Assembly: GCF_017591425.1 (NCBI RefSeq)
Contig: NW_024466607.1
Coordinates: 17,058,501 to 17,122,500, forward strand
Reading direction: 5' to 3'
Source: Ochotona curzoniae
Lineage: Eukaryota > Chordata > Mammalia > Lagomorpha > Ochotonidae
Length of the DNA stretch: 64,000 nucleotides
The position numbers were made by a program, and so were the translations under genes. Position 1 is the first letter of the stretch. Each line of letters starts with the position of its first letter. This document shows, one piece after another, positions 11,815 through 23,742 of this stretch. Under the pieces are notes generated by a model. The model was not told the origin of the DNA. It did not search any database and saw only the letters and a list, made by a program, of their open reading frames with translations.

Positions 11815-12026
11815 AGACTGGGAATAGCTGCAATGGTCAGAGCTGGACTAGTGTGAGGCCAGGAGCCAGAAGCTTCTTTCAGGTTTCCCACCTGGGTGCA
11901 GGGGCCCAAGGACTGTCTTCCTAGGTGCATTAGCAGGGAGTTGGATTGGAAGTGAAGTAACCAGGAACTCGGAGTGCCAGTACTGCAGGTGGTAGCTTAC
12001 CCCACAGTACCACAACACCAGGTGCT
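11815..12026 (-). mobile_element. C-SINE, 3' truncated
   Basis: Reverse copy: 'gggaatagctgcaatggtcagag', 'aggtttcccacctgggtgcaggg', 'ttagcagggagttggattggaag' and 'ccacagtaccacaacaccagg'. The A-tail side is missing. Confidence 0.75.
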
Positions 12027-12423
12027 CTGTTTTCTGGGCCGTGTGGTTCAGGATTCATCTCTGCTCTCTGTGTCTGCAGTTGTACTGGTGACTCTTCCCC
12101 ACACCCTCCCAGCTCTGTGTACCATTCTGGTCTGGCATCACTCCATCTCAGTGTGTCCGTCATCAGACACCTGCTTAGACGTCTGCTCCAGCTCCATCAA
12201 GAGCTCCAGCCACACTTGCGGTCTCCACTCTGGCCCGGGTCCAGGTTGCTGCTGGGATTCCCAGAAGGCTGGTGAGGGGGACAGACCCAAGGGCCATATA
12301 AGTGTTTGTCCCTTGGGCCTCCCACTTGGGCCACTGACCATGGTTCCCAGCCAGGCTGCTGACCGGCAGCCCCCATGGTTCAAAATGTCACCCACCATCT
12401 TGGGCTGCATGACCTTGGACAAG

Positions 12424-12720
12424 TTCCTTATTTATTTTTATTTCATTTGGAAGGAAGAGAGACAGAGGGACATTTCCTATGTACTAGTTTACTTCCCCAA
12501 ATGCCTGCAATGGTTAGGAATATGCCAGGTTCAAGACAGGAGTCTAAATCTCCATCCGGGTCTCCTGCAAGGGCGCTGGGGTCCAAGCCCTTGGACCAGC
12601 TTCCATTGCTTTTCCAGGCCATCAGTAAGGAACTGCATCGGAACTGGAAGAGCTGCAACTCGTACTAGCACTGTGGCCAATACAAGATCCAGTATCTAGA
12701 TGGCAGCTTAGCCTGATGAG
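12424..12720 (-). mobile_element. C-SINE, diverged
   Basis: Reverse copy starting with 'tatttatttttatttcatttgg', then 'cccaaatgcctgcaatggtt', 'gggtctcctgcaagggcgctgggg' and 'gctgcaactcgtactagcactg'. It sits immediately after MIR-like 'tgaccttggacaagttcc' sequence. Confidence 0.72.
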
Positions 12721-13819
12721 TCTCAGAACTGGCCAAGGAGAGCCTTAGGGACTGAGCCACACTTGCCCTCCAGGGGGAGTTTCTGAATCCTGGTCTTCTA
12801 CAGATTGTGCCTGTTTCTGGGCCTGCATCAACAGATGTCAGAGGGTTAACTATCAAGGGTATGCGGCAGGCGTCTGGCACTGTGCCCAGCACACAGCAGT
12901 GCTAGGTGGGAGTCTCCCTTGGGGTGCCCGGAACCACGATGAGCTGAATGGGTCTGGGGAAAGTCTCTTCTGCTTGCCCCCAGGTGAAGTCCTCATCCCA
13001 TGCCTGTCTTTCCTCTGCTGGTCAGAAGGCATTCCCCCTCCAGGGACCTTCCTGTCCTCAGAGTCCATCTCAATGGCACACAGAAATACTCACTCAGTTG
13101 CCCCTGGCTCAGAGATGCACTTTTTTAGGAAGATATTTTTTTCTAGAGGAAGGACATGCGGGAGCTATAATTAGTGGGGAAGAGGACAGAAGAGTTGAGT
13201 GTGTACACCTCAGCCCCCGCGGCAGGCGGAAGAACCAAGTGCAAGTTCTGGGAGAGGCTGCGGGGGGTGGAGTTGTCTGGGTACCTCCAGGTGGTGTGGC
13301 ATGGGGATGCTGTGCCATCCCTGGCTATTGGGTGGGGGTCCTTGGTTTCCAGGTCTTTGCTTGTGTCCCTGAAGTGTCCTTTTGCCTCACCCCTGCTAGA
13401 CCAGGATCTCCCAACACCAATTCTCCCCACCTCCACCGCTGCCATCCTGCCTCTCACGTCTCCTGCTCCTACCTGCCTTGACCATCCCCAGAGCTTCTGC
13501 TCTCAACAGCCCTGCCAAGGCCATTGCCGGTCCTTGCTGACTCACACCTGTGTAGAAAGACTTACAGGGTTGAAGCCAGCAGGGATTTGGAGAGTATCTG
13601 GACCAAACTGTCACTCATTCACAGACCTACAGACAGGCACCGCCCTGCAGAGTGCTGAGCAAGCCCCGAGGCCACTCCGCTGTGGGTACAGCAGCTTCTC
13701 TGCTCCTCTAGCTCACGTGCTCTGCTGAGCCAGATCCTGGTAGGGCTCTCAGGCCACCAAGATCCATTGTGTGTGAGGAAGGAATGGGTCCATGTATTCA
13801 TTCAACAAATACTTTCTGA

Positions 13820-14062
13820 GGCACAGCAGGTTTGAGTCCTGGCTGCTCCACTTCCAGTCCAGTTCCCTGCTAATGCACATGGGACAGCAGTAGAAGATGG
13901 CCTGGGTGCTTTGGCCCCTGCAGCCACATGCTTCTGGCTCATGGCTTTGGATCTGCCCAGCTCTAGCTGCTGCTGGGGTCATTTGGGGAGTAAGTGGATG
14001 GAAGATCTCTCTGTCTCTCTTTATTACTCTGCTTTTCAAATAAATATATACATCAATCTTTT
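13820..14062 (+). mobile_element. C-SINE, 5' truncated
   Basis: It starts in 'ggtttgagtcctggctgctcc' and continues 'cttccagtccagttccctgctaa', 'agcagtagaagatggcc' and 'tggggagtaagtggatggaag', ending in 'cttttcaaataaatatatac'. Confidence 0.78.
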
Positions 14063-14394
14063 ATTAAAGACTAAACACAATGAAAAGAATGTAAGGAAAA
14101 CAGCTTGTGAGTCCAGCAGCCCGCCTACTAGAAGAGGTGAGTGCAGTGTGGAGAGGGACAGGCCCCACAGGCCACATGGCACTCATAGGCAAGGTGGAGG
14201 GCACAGGCATTGGCTTCAGGGCTAAATGAGGCCCAGGACGCTTGGTGGAACTTCTCCCAGCAGGGTGGAGGAGGGGAACCTGGAGTCCCTCCATTTCCTG
14301 ATGGCATCTCTGTTGGGCAGCACTTCCTGCGTGATAGACATGCCCCTCTGCCCCACTCTCCTTGCCCCACTCTGCCCCCTATCTTTCCCTCTGC

Positions 14395-14725
14395 TTGTGA
14401 CCTGAATATGTGCCCTATGGACTTAGGTACAGGTTCAAACCCCTAAGGTCTAAATTAGTTTTTCTAAGAGGGGGAAGACCTTGATCCTGGGAAGCTGGTT
14501 AGAGATGCTGTCTTTGAGAAGTGAACAGGCTGTGCTGGGTCATAAGGGTGAACAAAGGAACTTTGGTGGCTTTCTAAGGAGACCTCAACCAGTTGATGTC
14601 ATGAGTCTGGCTCTATAATGCTTTGCCTCACCTTGAAACTCTGCAAAGGCCAAACCCGGGAGCTGTCTGCTCTCATGAGCCTCCAAAATCTACAGCCAAA
14701 ATAAACTGCCTCCTGGTTGACAGAA
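14395..14725 (+). mobile_element. Possible old MaLR/ERVL-type LTR remnant
   Basis: The segment has words reminiscent of MLT1/MST LTRs: 'gtgacctgaatatgtgccc' near the start, and 'gcctccaaaatctacagcca' followed by 'aaataaactgcctcc' near the end. It is strongly decayed and has no ORF. The assignment is tentative. Confidence 0.35.
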
Positions 14726-15436
14726 CCCTCCTACCCCAGGCTTCCCCAGTTGCGGGACCTGCTATGTCCTGGGTGGATGGTGCCTAGTGGCCTAGTGGGG
14801 GCATCTGGCAGCGATCATGCCAGCATTAACAAAAAACACACAGTCCAGTTCCTGGGTGCCCAGGCAGTTCTCCTACACTTCCTCCCTGGCCCAGCCCTGC
14901 TGCGGTCAAGGTGAAGACACAGCCGTGGGGTAAAGACAGCGACATACAGTATCATGGGCATGGCCAGCCAGATGGGGCACACAGGCAGAGAGTGCTGTCA
15001 CCTACCCAGTGTGTATCTGTTTAACTTGACCTTGTGTTGGCCATGTTACAGCTGCTAGATCCCCCTGCAGAGCCAGGACAGGCCCTGGCCATGACGATAA
15101 ACCAGCTCTGCTCTAGGCATTTGGGAGCAAAGGCTTATGGGGTCATTTCCACCCAGCAGCCTGGGAGGCGCCTTTCGAGGTAACCTCCCCTCCCTCCCCG
15201 CAGCCCCTAGTGCCAGGCTCTTTCCTTGCTGAGCCAGCTTCCCAGCCCTCACTCAGGGAAGCTTTGCTGGTCACTGGGACCTGCTCCTGAGTCTTCTGGC
15301 CACCACGGCAAGGAGACCTTGAATCATGTGCCTCCTCCCAGCACAACTGCTGCTGCCCATTCCTAGGAAGAGACCAGGACATGTGTTCAGTCAACACAGT
15401 TGAGTGCTGGGTACATGAATGTGATAGCTGGGTCAG

Positions 15437-15732
15437 GGTGGTTGTTAGGCACAATGGTTAGAATACCACCTGGGACTCTCCAGTGCCCTGTCTGGGTTGC
15501 ATCTTGGTTCAGCTTTCTGTTCTACTCCAGTTTCCTGCTAACGCACATCAGAGGCAGCAGGTAATGGATTACTTAGTTGGGTCCCTGCCACCCTCATGGG
15601 AGACCTGGATGGAGTCCCTGGCTCCTGGCTTCAGGCTGGCCCAGTTCTAGCATTTGGAGACTACCCCAACAGATAAAAGATCTCTCTCTCTTCTTTCCTC
15701 TTTTTTCAAATAAAATAATTAAAAAAAAAAAA
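15437..15732 (+). mobile_element. C-SINE, full length, diverged
   Basis: It has 'gcacaatggttagaatacc', 'ctccagtttcctgctaacgcac', 'catgggagacctggatgg', 'ggctcctggcttcagg' and 'cagataaaagatctctctc', with tail 'caaataaaataatt' plus an A-run. Confidence 0.8.
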
Positions 15733-15856
15733 CCCACACAGTGTTTCTATTAATAAAAAAAAATTGAGTTCAGGTGCATCCAAGGTAATAACATTGAAAA
15801 TGAGTTTCCCATGTGCTGCAGATGTCACAAACACAGCCTCACTCCATCAGAAGAGA

Positions 15857-16118
15857 CTGGAAGGTACTGCTTGGAATACTGCCCCCCACATAAGAGTGCC
15901 GGTTCAAATCCTGACTGTTCTGCCTCAGATGCAGCTTCCTGCTAATGTGCCTGGGAAGGCAGCAGACAATGGCCTATGTGCTTGGGTCTCAGTCACCCAT
16001 GCAGGAGACCAGAATGGATTCTGACCTTCAGCTTTGGCTTGGCCCAGTCCCGACCATTGCAGCTACTTGGGGAGTGAACCAACAGATGGAAGAGTCTCTC
16101 TCTCTCTCCCGCTCTGTA
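15857..16118 (+). mobile_element. C-SINE, lacks A-tail
   Basis: It has 'gtgccggttcaaatcctgactg', 'cagcttcctgctaatgtgcc', 'gcaggagaccagaatgg' and 'ggggagtgaaccaacagatgg', then stops after a CT-rich run without a tail. Confidence 0.75.
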
Positions 16119-16646
16119 AATGCCCTGGACAGCCCAGTGTTGCTGGCTGCTGCAGGTTTGGGGATGACCCTGAAGACAGTGGTAACAGCAATGAACATGG
16201 CCATGTGCTGGGAGGTGCCAACCGCATGTGAGTAGAGATTTGTCTTTCAATGAAGCCACATATTTGAGTGCAGGAATGTGGGCATCAGAGCAGGTGACAT
16301 CCAGGCTCAGGTGCCAGCCATGTTAATCGTGTGCAGGGGTTGGCTGACTACCATGTCTGCCTAGTCCTTGCCTATCTCCCTATCCAGCTCTGGGGCTCCA
16401 CAGGCCTGAGCCATGGGCCTTCCATCCGAAAGGCCATGGCTGGGTCACCCTGAGCACAGCTGCAGTCTGCAGACAGACACAGGCTGACCTTGTCCTGCCA
16501 GCTGGGGGCCTTGGACGCTGCGTCCCTCAGCTCTGCTGCTGGCCTTGAAGATGGACTTCTCCTCTTGGCACAGGAAGCCCACTCCACAGCCTCCTCCATG
16601 GGATCCAGCCCTCAAGCCACTACTGCTGGAGTCACAGTGCTGAGCT

Positions 16647-16694
16647 GCTCCTCCCTGTGCCACAGGCTGTGCTCCTCCCTGTGCCACAGGCTGT
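16647..16694 (+). repeat. Exact 24-bp tandem duplication
   Basis: The unit beginning gctcctccctgtgccacagg occurs twice head to tail without mismatch (16647-16670 and 16671-16694). This suggests a recent slippage or duplication. Confidence 0.85.
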
Positions 16695-16993
16695 GTGATG
16701 GCAAGAGTAGGGTTGGGAGGGGGCAGAGGGAATGGGGCGCCTTGGGGGGAACCATGGTGCCTTCCTCTGGGATTCTCCAAGGCAAGACCTTGTTCTCCTG
16801 CTTCAGAGCAATCCCCAAGGTGTCTTAACCAGGAAGGGGCTGGGAGGGGACGTGGCCAGTTTCTCAGGTGCCAGGGCCTGGGATGCCCCGCAAGGGCGAT
16901 GCTGACGTGCCTAGGCCCAGGTCCTCATCCGCTGTGCCCAGGGAGGTGTCTGAAGGAAACAGACAGCTTTTCCTCTGTGGGGACACTGGGGCC

Positions 16994-17060
16994 ATTTATC
17001 AGGGAGATAAGCCATGGCCAGAGGACAGAGCTGGCCAGGAAACTGTCTGGAGGAGATAAC
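16994..17060. promoter_or_regulatory. GATA-site cluster
   Basis: TTATC at 16996-17000, AGATAA at 17005-17010 and AGATAA at 17054-17059 lie within about 65 bp, a spacing seen in GATA-factor enhancers. It is motif evidence only. Confidence 0.35.
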
Positions 17061-20000
17061 TTGGGGTCACCCAGAGGATACGACAGCCTCCTGTCCCCTC
17101 CATGCCCTGACACCCTGCTCCCATAGCTGTAGGCCCAGACCTCAGGAGGGCCTCAGCTATAGAACAGTCACCTTTGGGAGTCCAGAAGCATCTGGATCTT
17201 GGGGGACAGAGACAGGGAGGAAGAGGAGGAGGACGGAGAGAGCAAGCACATGCCTGGGGTGGGGAGCCCGGCTGCTCTTTACCCCACAGCAGCAGAGACT
17301 TCTGAGGTCCCTATGTGCTCAGGAGTTAGAGGAAGCAGGCCTTGGCCTTCCTCTCTGTTCCAGAAAGAGGACAGGCTGGGGGCTTTTCTGCCGAGTTGGA
17401 AGGGGGCTTCCTGGGTGGAGCTTTGGCATTTCCTCTGCAGGTGCCTTGGCAGGCCTGGGGCCTCAGCGTTCATGGCCACTGTCAGGAGGCTTCTATAACA
17501 TTGGGAAGGAATGGGGGTCTGGCTGGAGAAGCGCAGGGTCCCAGTTCCTAAGAAGGGGGCTAGCAGGGCGTGGCTAGTGACTGCTCACCCCCTAGGAGGT
17601 TCCCACGGCCAGAGGGGGACCTTCCCAAGCCAGGGGGCCTCATCCTCTCTCCCCAGCTGGACTCTGGAACTCCAGAAAGTGGGGGAGTTCTTACCTCACA
17701 CTAAGCCCCCGGAAGGCACAGCCATCCACCTTCAGGGCACAGTGCAGGGTCCACCTCCAGGACCCCAAATGCAGTCCCACAAAAATCCCAAACTGAGGTA
17801 GTAACCATGACAAACCACAGACTTGCATGTGGATCAGGCCCTGTCCCATCGGGGGCCTGTGACAGCAGCCCTGGCAGGGGAGCAGCACCACATTATACTT
17901 CAGCCCAGCTCTCACACTGTAAGGGGTGTGGGATTGCAAAGCACTCCTCCCCTCCTCCGCTGGAAGAGCTGAGGCTCACAGAGTGAGCCAGTGTCCCCAG
18001 TTCTGGTGGCCGGAGCAGACTCTGGGGGGCAATGCTTTTCCTGGGTTGTCAGATTCCCACACACGCCCTTAGCAAGAGGGCCTCTGACCGAGGACAGCAA
18101 GGAGGGTCTCCTGGTGGGGATCCCCGGAAGCCCTTCTGATGACAGTCCTGCTCAGAATCCAATAGGCAGGCAGGTGTGGCAGGCTGCAGGAAGAGTCACC
18201 AAAGCCCAAGAGGGACCCAAGGCAGTGGTGGCCCCTCAGGGGTGTTATGGTCACCAAAACTGGGGTTGTGCTATAGGGTATGAGCACACACAACTACACA
18301 CAAACTAGGGGATCCCCCTACCCCACCTTTCCTCAGAGCCTGAGGGTGCTGCCCACACCCAGGCTACCTCCCAGCAGACCCAACATGCTCAATCCCTCTC
18401 TCTGCCCGGCCACCCTGCCCACTGGGCTGGGCACAGCGGGATGCAGGTGTGCAGCAGGCCTGGCTGGGCTCCAGGGTTGCCCAGACCCTGGCAATCTGGG
18501 ACCTTGGCTTTGTCTCTTCAGCAGCTCCTTCTCTCTTGTCTACTGCCTCTCACCTCTCTCTTAGCTTAGAGAAAGCCCCAGCAGGTGGGAGGAGAGTCTT
18601 TGATAGCACCAACCACACACATGGCATCCATGCCACCCTCCTTTTCCTTTGTCATGGTCAAGGGGTTCCTTCCCCTGCCCCAGAGCCTCACAGTGCCCGT
18701 GGGCAACCACCTGGGGTCAGGCTGACCTGTGGGGGTGGCAGCCTCACTTGGAGTCAGTTGGGCTTGGCTGAACTTGAGCAGGATGGAACACAGAGTCGCT
18801 GGCCTTGAAGTCCCCACCCCCACCCTGCAGCAGCTCTGAGACGGGTGCACTGTGGGAGGACAGAAGCTTCTGCGGCGGTGGCTGTTGCAGTGCCCAGGGA
18901 GGGCATGGGGCCAGAGGACAGAGAGGGTGCAGGCCTGGGAGGGCTGGCACAGTTTAGGGAGTGGGGCCAGGCTGGGCCTCCCTGGGGTAAGTCACAGCCC
19001 TTAGCTGACTCCAGCGCACCACCTGTCGGAGGCTGTGGACTGTCCTGACGTGTGTCTGTCATCTGGACCAGTGCCCCACCACCCCGCCACCTGGTCACTA
19101 TGTACGCTGCATGTCCAAAATAGATGGACTTGCCAAGGTTAGAGCCAGGCTTTGAACGGAATCTTCTGTGCCAAATGACACTTTCAGAGCAGCCCAAACC
19201 ATGTGCTGGCAAGAGGAGGCATGGTGCCTGTGACCTTGCTGTCCACCCCACCTGTGTCAGTGAGTTAGGGTCATTGCAGCCCCAGTGGAACCCACTAACT
19301 GGCTACAAGCTGACTCACGCTACATTGAACAGGGACTCTAAAGCTGGAGACCCACTAGCTCCTTTGCTTGGTCAAAGTTGTGCCCCCCTCTACTCCCTCC
19401 TCCAAGGAGCCCTCCCTGACCCCTTGCTCTTCAGCAGTCCACGCCCATGTACAGGGGGCCTCTTAGAGGTCTGGTGCTAAGTCTGGAGGGTCCCCTCCCA
19501 GCTGCAGCTGGCTAAAGGGACCTTCAAGGGTACCTGGCACTCAGAGAAGCAGAAAGGGGACTGCTGAGCCTGAATTCAGCTGCTCATGTGGCACGCTCTC
19601 GGGGAGGGAGAGGGACGAGCCTGGCCCTGGGCTTGGAATCTCCTGGCTGGAGTGGACACTGGCTCTGGAGGAAGAAGCCACCAGGGTTAATCTGGGAGGC
19701 CGCCTAGGAGGAGGTTGCCAGGGTTGGATGTTGCTCTCTTTGTCGGGGTGGAGTCAGGAGTCCATTCATGCTCATGACTACCCGGGAGGCTGGCCAGCCC
19801 CTGTGTCTCAGCCTTGCTCCTCCAGCTGCTGCACTGACACTGGGGGTGGGGGAGGGTCACAGAGCTCCTGGAACAGCCTGGTTCCTGAGATGACCCCATC
19901 CCGGATCTCCTGCACCATCCAGGGAAACTGCAATCACTCTTGAGTCAGTGCCCAGCCAGGCTACACTGGGAGGATGGGGCTAAAGCTCAGGAGAGGCACC

Positions 20001-20157
20001 TACCAAGAGCAGACCTGGAAGCATCACCTGCCCACGCCTGTGATGGTCTTGCCCCTTTCCTGCCCTTATACCCAAGTCAGGCCCAGGGCCCCTCATCCCC
20101 ACCGTATGCCTGCTTGCTGTGCCCCTCATCTTCCTTACTCCCTCCCGACAGCACAGA

Positions 20158-20215
20158 GCATCTCAGCCTGGGTGCCTCAGTCTCTTCATCTGTGAGATGG
20201 AGAGAACAGGTGTAT
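20158..20215 (+). mobile_element. MIR fragment
   Basis: 'gggtgcctcagtctcttcatctgtgagatgg' matches the conserved MIR 3' part in plus orientation. It is followed by the pyrimidine microsatellite. Confidence 0.45.
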
Positions 20216-20226
20216 CTTGAGAGGTT

Positions 20227-20394
<168 letters not shown>

Positions 20395-22017
20395 TCATAG
20401 ATGCAAAGGTTTCCCCAGAGCAAGGCTGTATCAAATGGGGTTGGGGTGTGGCCAGGGGAGCCTCGGTTTTCACCTGAGACACAGCCCCGCTGTATTTTCC
20501 CACTGGGGATTGTGGGTCTCAGCATGGTTGCAGTGTGCCCAGGCATCCACAGAGAGAGGTTACAAAGCTGAGGCTGGAGCTGGGCCATCCCGCACCTGCT
20601 CACACTGATGGTTGAGGGGCAGAGCATCTGGTCTGTACAGAACCCCAGGGAGGAGGGTTGGGTGCAGCTGCCAGGCTCTGTGCTCAGCCCTCTGGGTGGG
20701 TGTGAGCTGGGAGCCTGAGCCTGGGGCAGGCCAAGGTAGGGGCAGGAGCAGCTGGCTGAGCTTAATTCTCTCCTCTTTTCTCTGGACGGGGATTGCCAGG
20801 GTTGGCACAGATGCTGCCACTGCATGAGCCCTTCCGTGCACGAGACAAACTGGACTGGCTCTACCTGGAGCTGGCGGTTAGGCTCAGCTCTGATGCTAAG
20901 GTTTGGCTTGAGAATTCCAAGCACATCCTGCAGCTGCAGCAGCAGCAATGCCAGGGTCTGGGCTGTGTGACCTGGCAATGGGGTAGGGAGGTCAGAGTAG
21001 ACATACCCTCAGCACCTGCTGCGACTGCATGAGGAGTGTCATCATAAGCCAGGCCCCCTGCCAGCATCACCTCCTGGCCTCAGCCACACAGGGCATACTC
21101 CCCATTGCCTGCAGGATCACAGCTGTGTGCCTCCACTTTCTTGTTTGCTAGGGGTTTCCAAAGTTACCCCCTCCCACCCAGGAAACTTGGCACATGGGCG
21201 GGGCTGGAGCATGCACTTCCTCCTCCCTCACTCAGTTACGTTCAGATCCTGGGAAGTCGCGTGGGAAGAGGGCAGGAAGGCATCTTGCCCATCCCAAGGG
21301 TGCGTGTGGCACCCAGGGGTGGTGCTCCTCGCCCCTATTTGCCTCTCATTGCCTAGTATCCTCTGCTCCCTTGAACTCATAAGGAGCATGGGATGAGCCC
21401 TGGCTGTGGTCCATGATGGTTACCATCAGGATGCCTGCTAGCCTGAGGGCCACACGGGCTATCGCCATAGCTATTGTCCATCAAAGCTTTCTGGTTTCTT
21501 GACCATGTCTACCAAAAGGGAAGGCCTGGCACAACTGGGAAGCCCAAGCAGCAGGGGGTGTGCCCTCTGCTCAGCCAGGTGCTAGGCAGCTGGGCCAGGC
21601 TCAGAGGCCCCGGGCTGGTGACAGTGTGCAACCAGCATCTAGGGATTTAGGACACTGAGTGGGAGAGCGCCCACAGCCTCCCCCCATACAGCCTGATGCC
21701 AAGCAGGTCTCCCGGAGAAGGCAGGCTCTGGGCAGGGCTGGGTTGGGCATTTCCTGCTGATGGGTGCCAGCTCCTGCGCCCTTAAGGGATGATTTTGTCA
21801 TCTTCGTCAGAGGAAGTGAGGTGGGCGGATGGGCAATGCTTGAAACACACCATAGGGGCCGGGTGGGGAGCAGGGCTGCTGGAAGAAATCTAACAGATGC
21901 TACAGGGGTCCCACCCCCTCTCAGCCAGCCTATGACCTGAAGGGCCCTGATGGTGACCAGTCCTTGATCCCGGTGGCCTGGACTTACATGCTGAGTTCTG
22001 CTCTGCCCCTTCCTTGC

Positions 22018-22082
22018 CCTGCAGTCCACACAGTCCCTACTCCTTCTCTGAGCCTCGAGGTTTTCATCTGTGAAAGGGGGAC
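22018..22082 (+). mobile_element. MIR fragment
   Basis: 'ctctgagcctcgaggttttcatctgtgaaaggg' resembles the conserved MIR core and 3' end. Confidence 0.4.
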
Positions 22083-22694
22083 CCCAGGGTGGGGGCTCCA
22101 CACTTGCCATGAGGCTACCACCCTGTCCCATAACCCCTGCAGCTCAAGGCCAGGCTTGGGCCTCTGGCAGCTGGATTTATGGACTTTTATCTGGCCCAGC
22201 TGTGGCCACAAAGGTGGGGAGGCACAGCCTCTGTCTTGGCCCCCACCTCTGGGCCTCCCTACAGCCAAGTAACCTTTGTGGCTGAGGCTAGCCCAAAAGT
22301 AAGCCTTGAGCTAGCTCACATCATGGGAACAGAAGACTCAGGAGGTCTCTAAAGCTTCCCCACCCAGGGCCAGGAGCCCCTTCCAAGGAGCTGTGGTCCT
22401 GCTCCTCCTCAGGGCTCCCTTGTAGGGGACAGGGTTGGGGCGATAAGGGGAAGAGCAGGGAGTCCCATTAGGATGTCCCCACTTGGAAACCAATCTCCAC
22501 CCCCACATCCTACCGCCCAAGGTTCCAGGAAGGGAAAGGGCAGGAACAGGGCTGCAAAGTAGGGAGGTAAGGCAAGCAGGAGGTCTGTGGGACCACTGTG
22601 CTGTGCTGTTAGCAGCCTCGGAGAGGATCCCAGTCTCCCTCCCTCCCCCAGAGAGGCTGGGCGGGGCAGTGACTGGGGCGGGCAGGCTGTTGAT

Positions 22695-22790
22695 CCAGCC
22701 CAACAATGATGAAACAGCCCCTTTGTCCTGCGGCGCCAAAGTTGCTGTGACTGGAGGAGGCGGACGTGAAAGGGTCATTGTTCCCACTTG
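22695..22790. promoter_or_regulatory. Candidate regulatory block with SOX/HMG-type sites
   Basis: ACAAT near 22702, CTTTGTC near 22721 and CATTGTTCC near 22776 are three HMG-box-type cores in about 90 bp of unique sequence, beside intact CpGs. It is motif evidence only. Confidence 0.3.
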
Positions 22791-23704
22791 GGCAGCCACT
22801 CAGGGAGCTGGAGGACCGGCCCAGAGCAGGCTTCCTGCCAGGCTGCAACCCTAGCCTCTGCCTGCGCCTGTTCTGAGGGCTGTCCTGGGCTCTCAGCGTC
22901 CCACTCGGGGCCAGCCCTGGCACAAGTCCCCTCTACCGCCACCATGGTGTCCCCTCCATCCCTGAGCTGCCTTCTCTACCCTGTGCCTCATGCAGTCTGA
23001 AGTTGTGCGTGAGCAGGGCTGGACTGCTCTTGTAGGGAGATCCTTTGTGGGGGCCAAAGGTACCAATCACAATCATATCCCTGGGCTGTGGCCTCAAGAA
23101 CATCTTCTTCCCACCCTGGCAGCCCCAGGTGAAGCAGCTGCAGCTGACCTGCTGAGACCCAGGCTAGATCTCTCTGTCCACCAGCGCCCAGGCCAAATGG
23201 TCCTCTCTGGAGACCTTAGGCCCCTTCTCCCAGCCCCCCAGCCCTCTCCAGCCCCTCTGGCCCACACTCTGCTGGGAACTTTCTAAAACTCCAACTGAAT
23301 CAGACCCTTTCAGCGTCACACCTGGGCAGTCATGGCCAGGGGGAGCTGATGTTCTCGTGCTGGCCCTCAAAGTCCTCCCTGCACTGCCGACCTGCTGTGG
23401 AATAGGCTTCCATCTCTCCATGACAGCCTCCGTCCTGCTCTTCTGTGAGTCTGGTTCTCTCTCCAGCCACATTGTCCCCCATCTTCCCTTTACAACTGCC
23501 CTGGGCCTCTGGGGCTCAGGAGTGGTTGGTCTTGGCCGCAGCTGGGTGATCGGCTGGCTGGAGTGCCCAGAAGCATCCCCTGCCTCTCCTGGGGTCCCCC
23601 TCCTTTCCTCCTGGGAGCAGGCAGCAGGTTCAGCTTGACCTTGGCTGGTCAAAGCATGCCCCAGCCCAGAGGAGGCACTGGTTCTCTTTTCCCAGGAGGG
23701 ATGG

Positions 23705-23742
23705 AGCTAATTAACCGAAAGGGTTTAATTAATCAATTAGCG
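23705..23742. promoter_or_regulatory. Tight TAATTA homeodomain cluster
   Basis: Three homeodomain cores (CTAATTAA, TTTAATTAAT, CAATTAG) fall within 36 bp and are embedded in GC-rich DNA. They are not repeat-derived as far as I can see. Confidence 0.4.
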
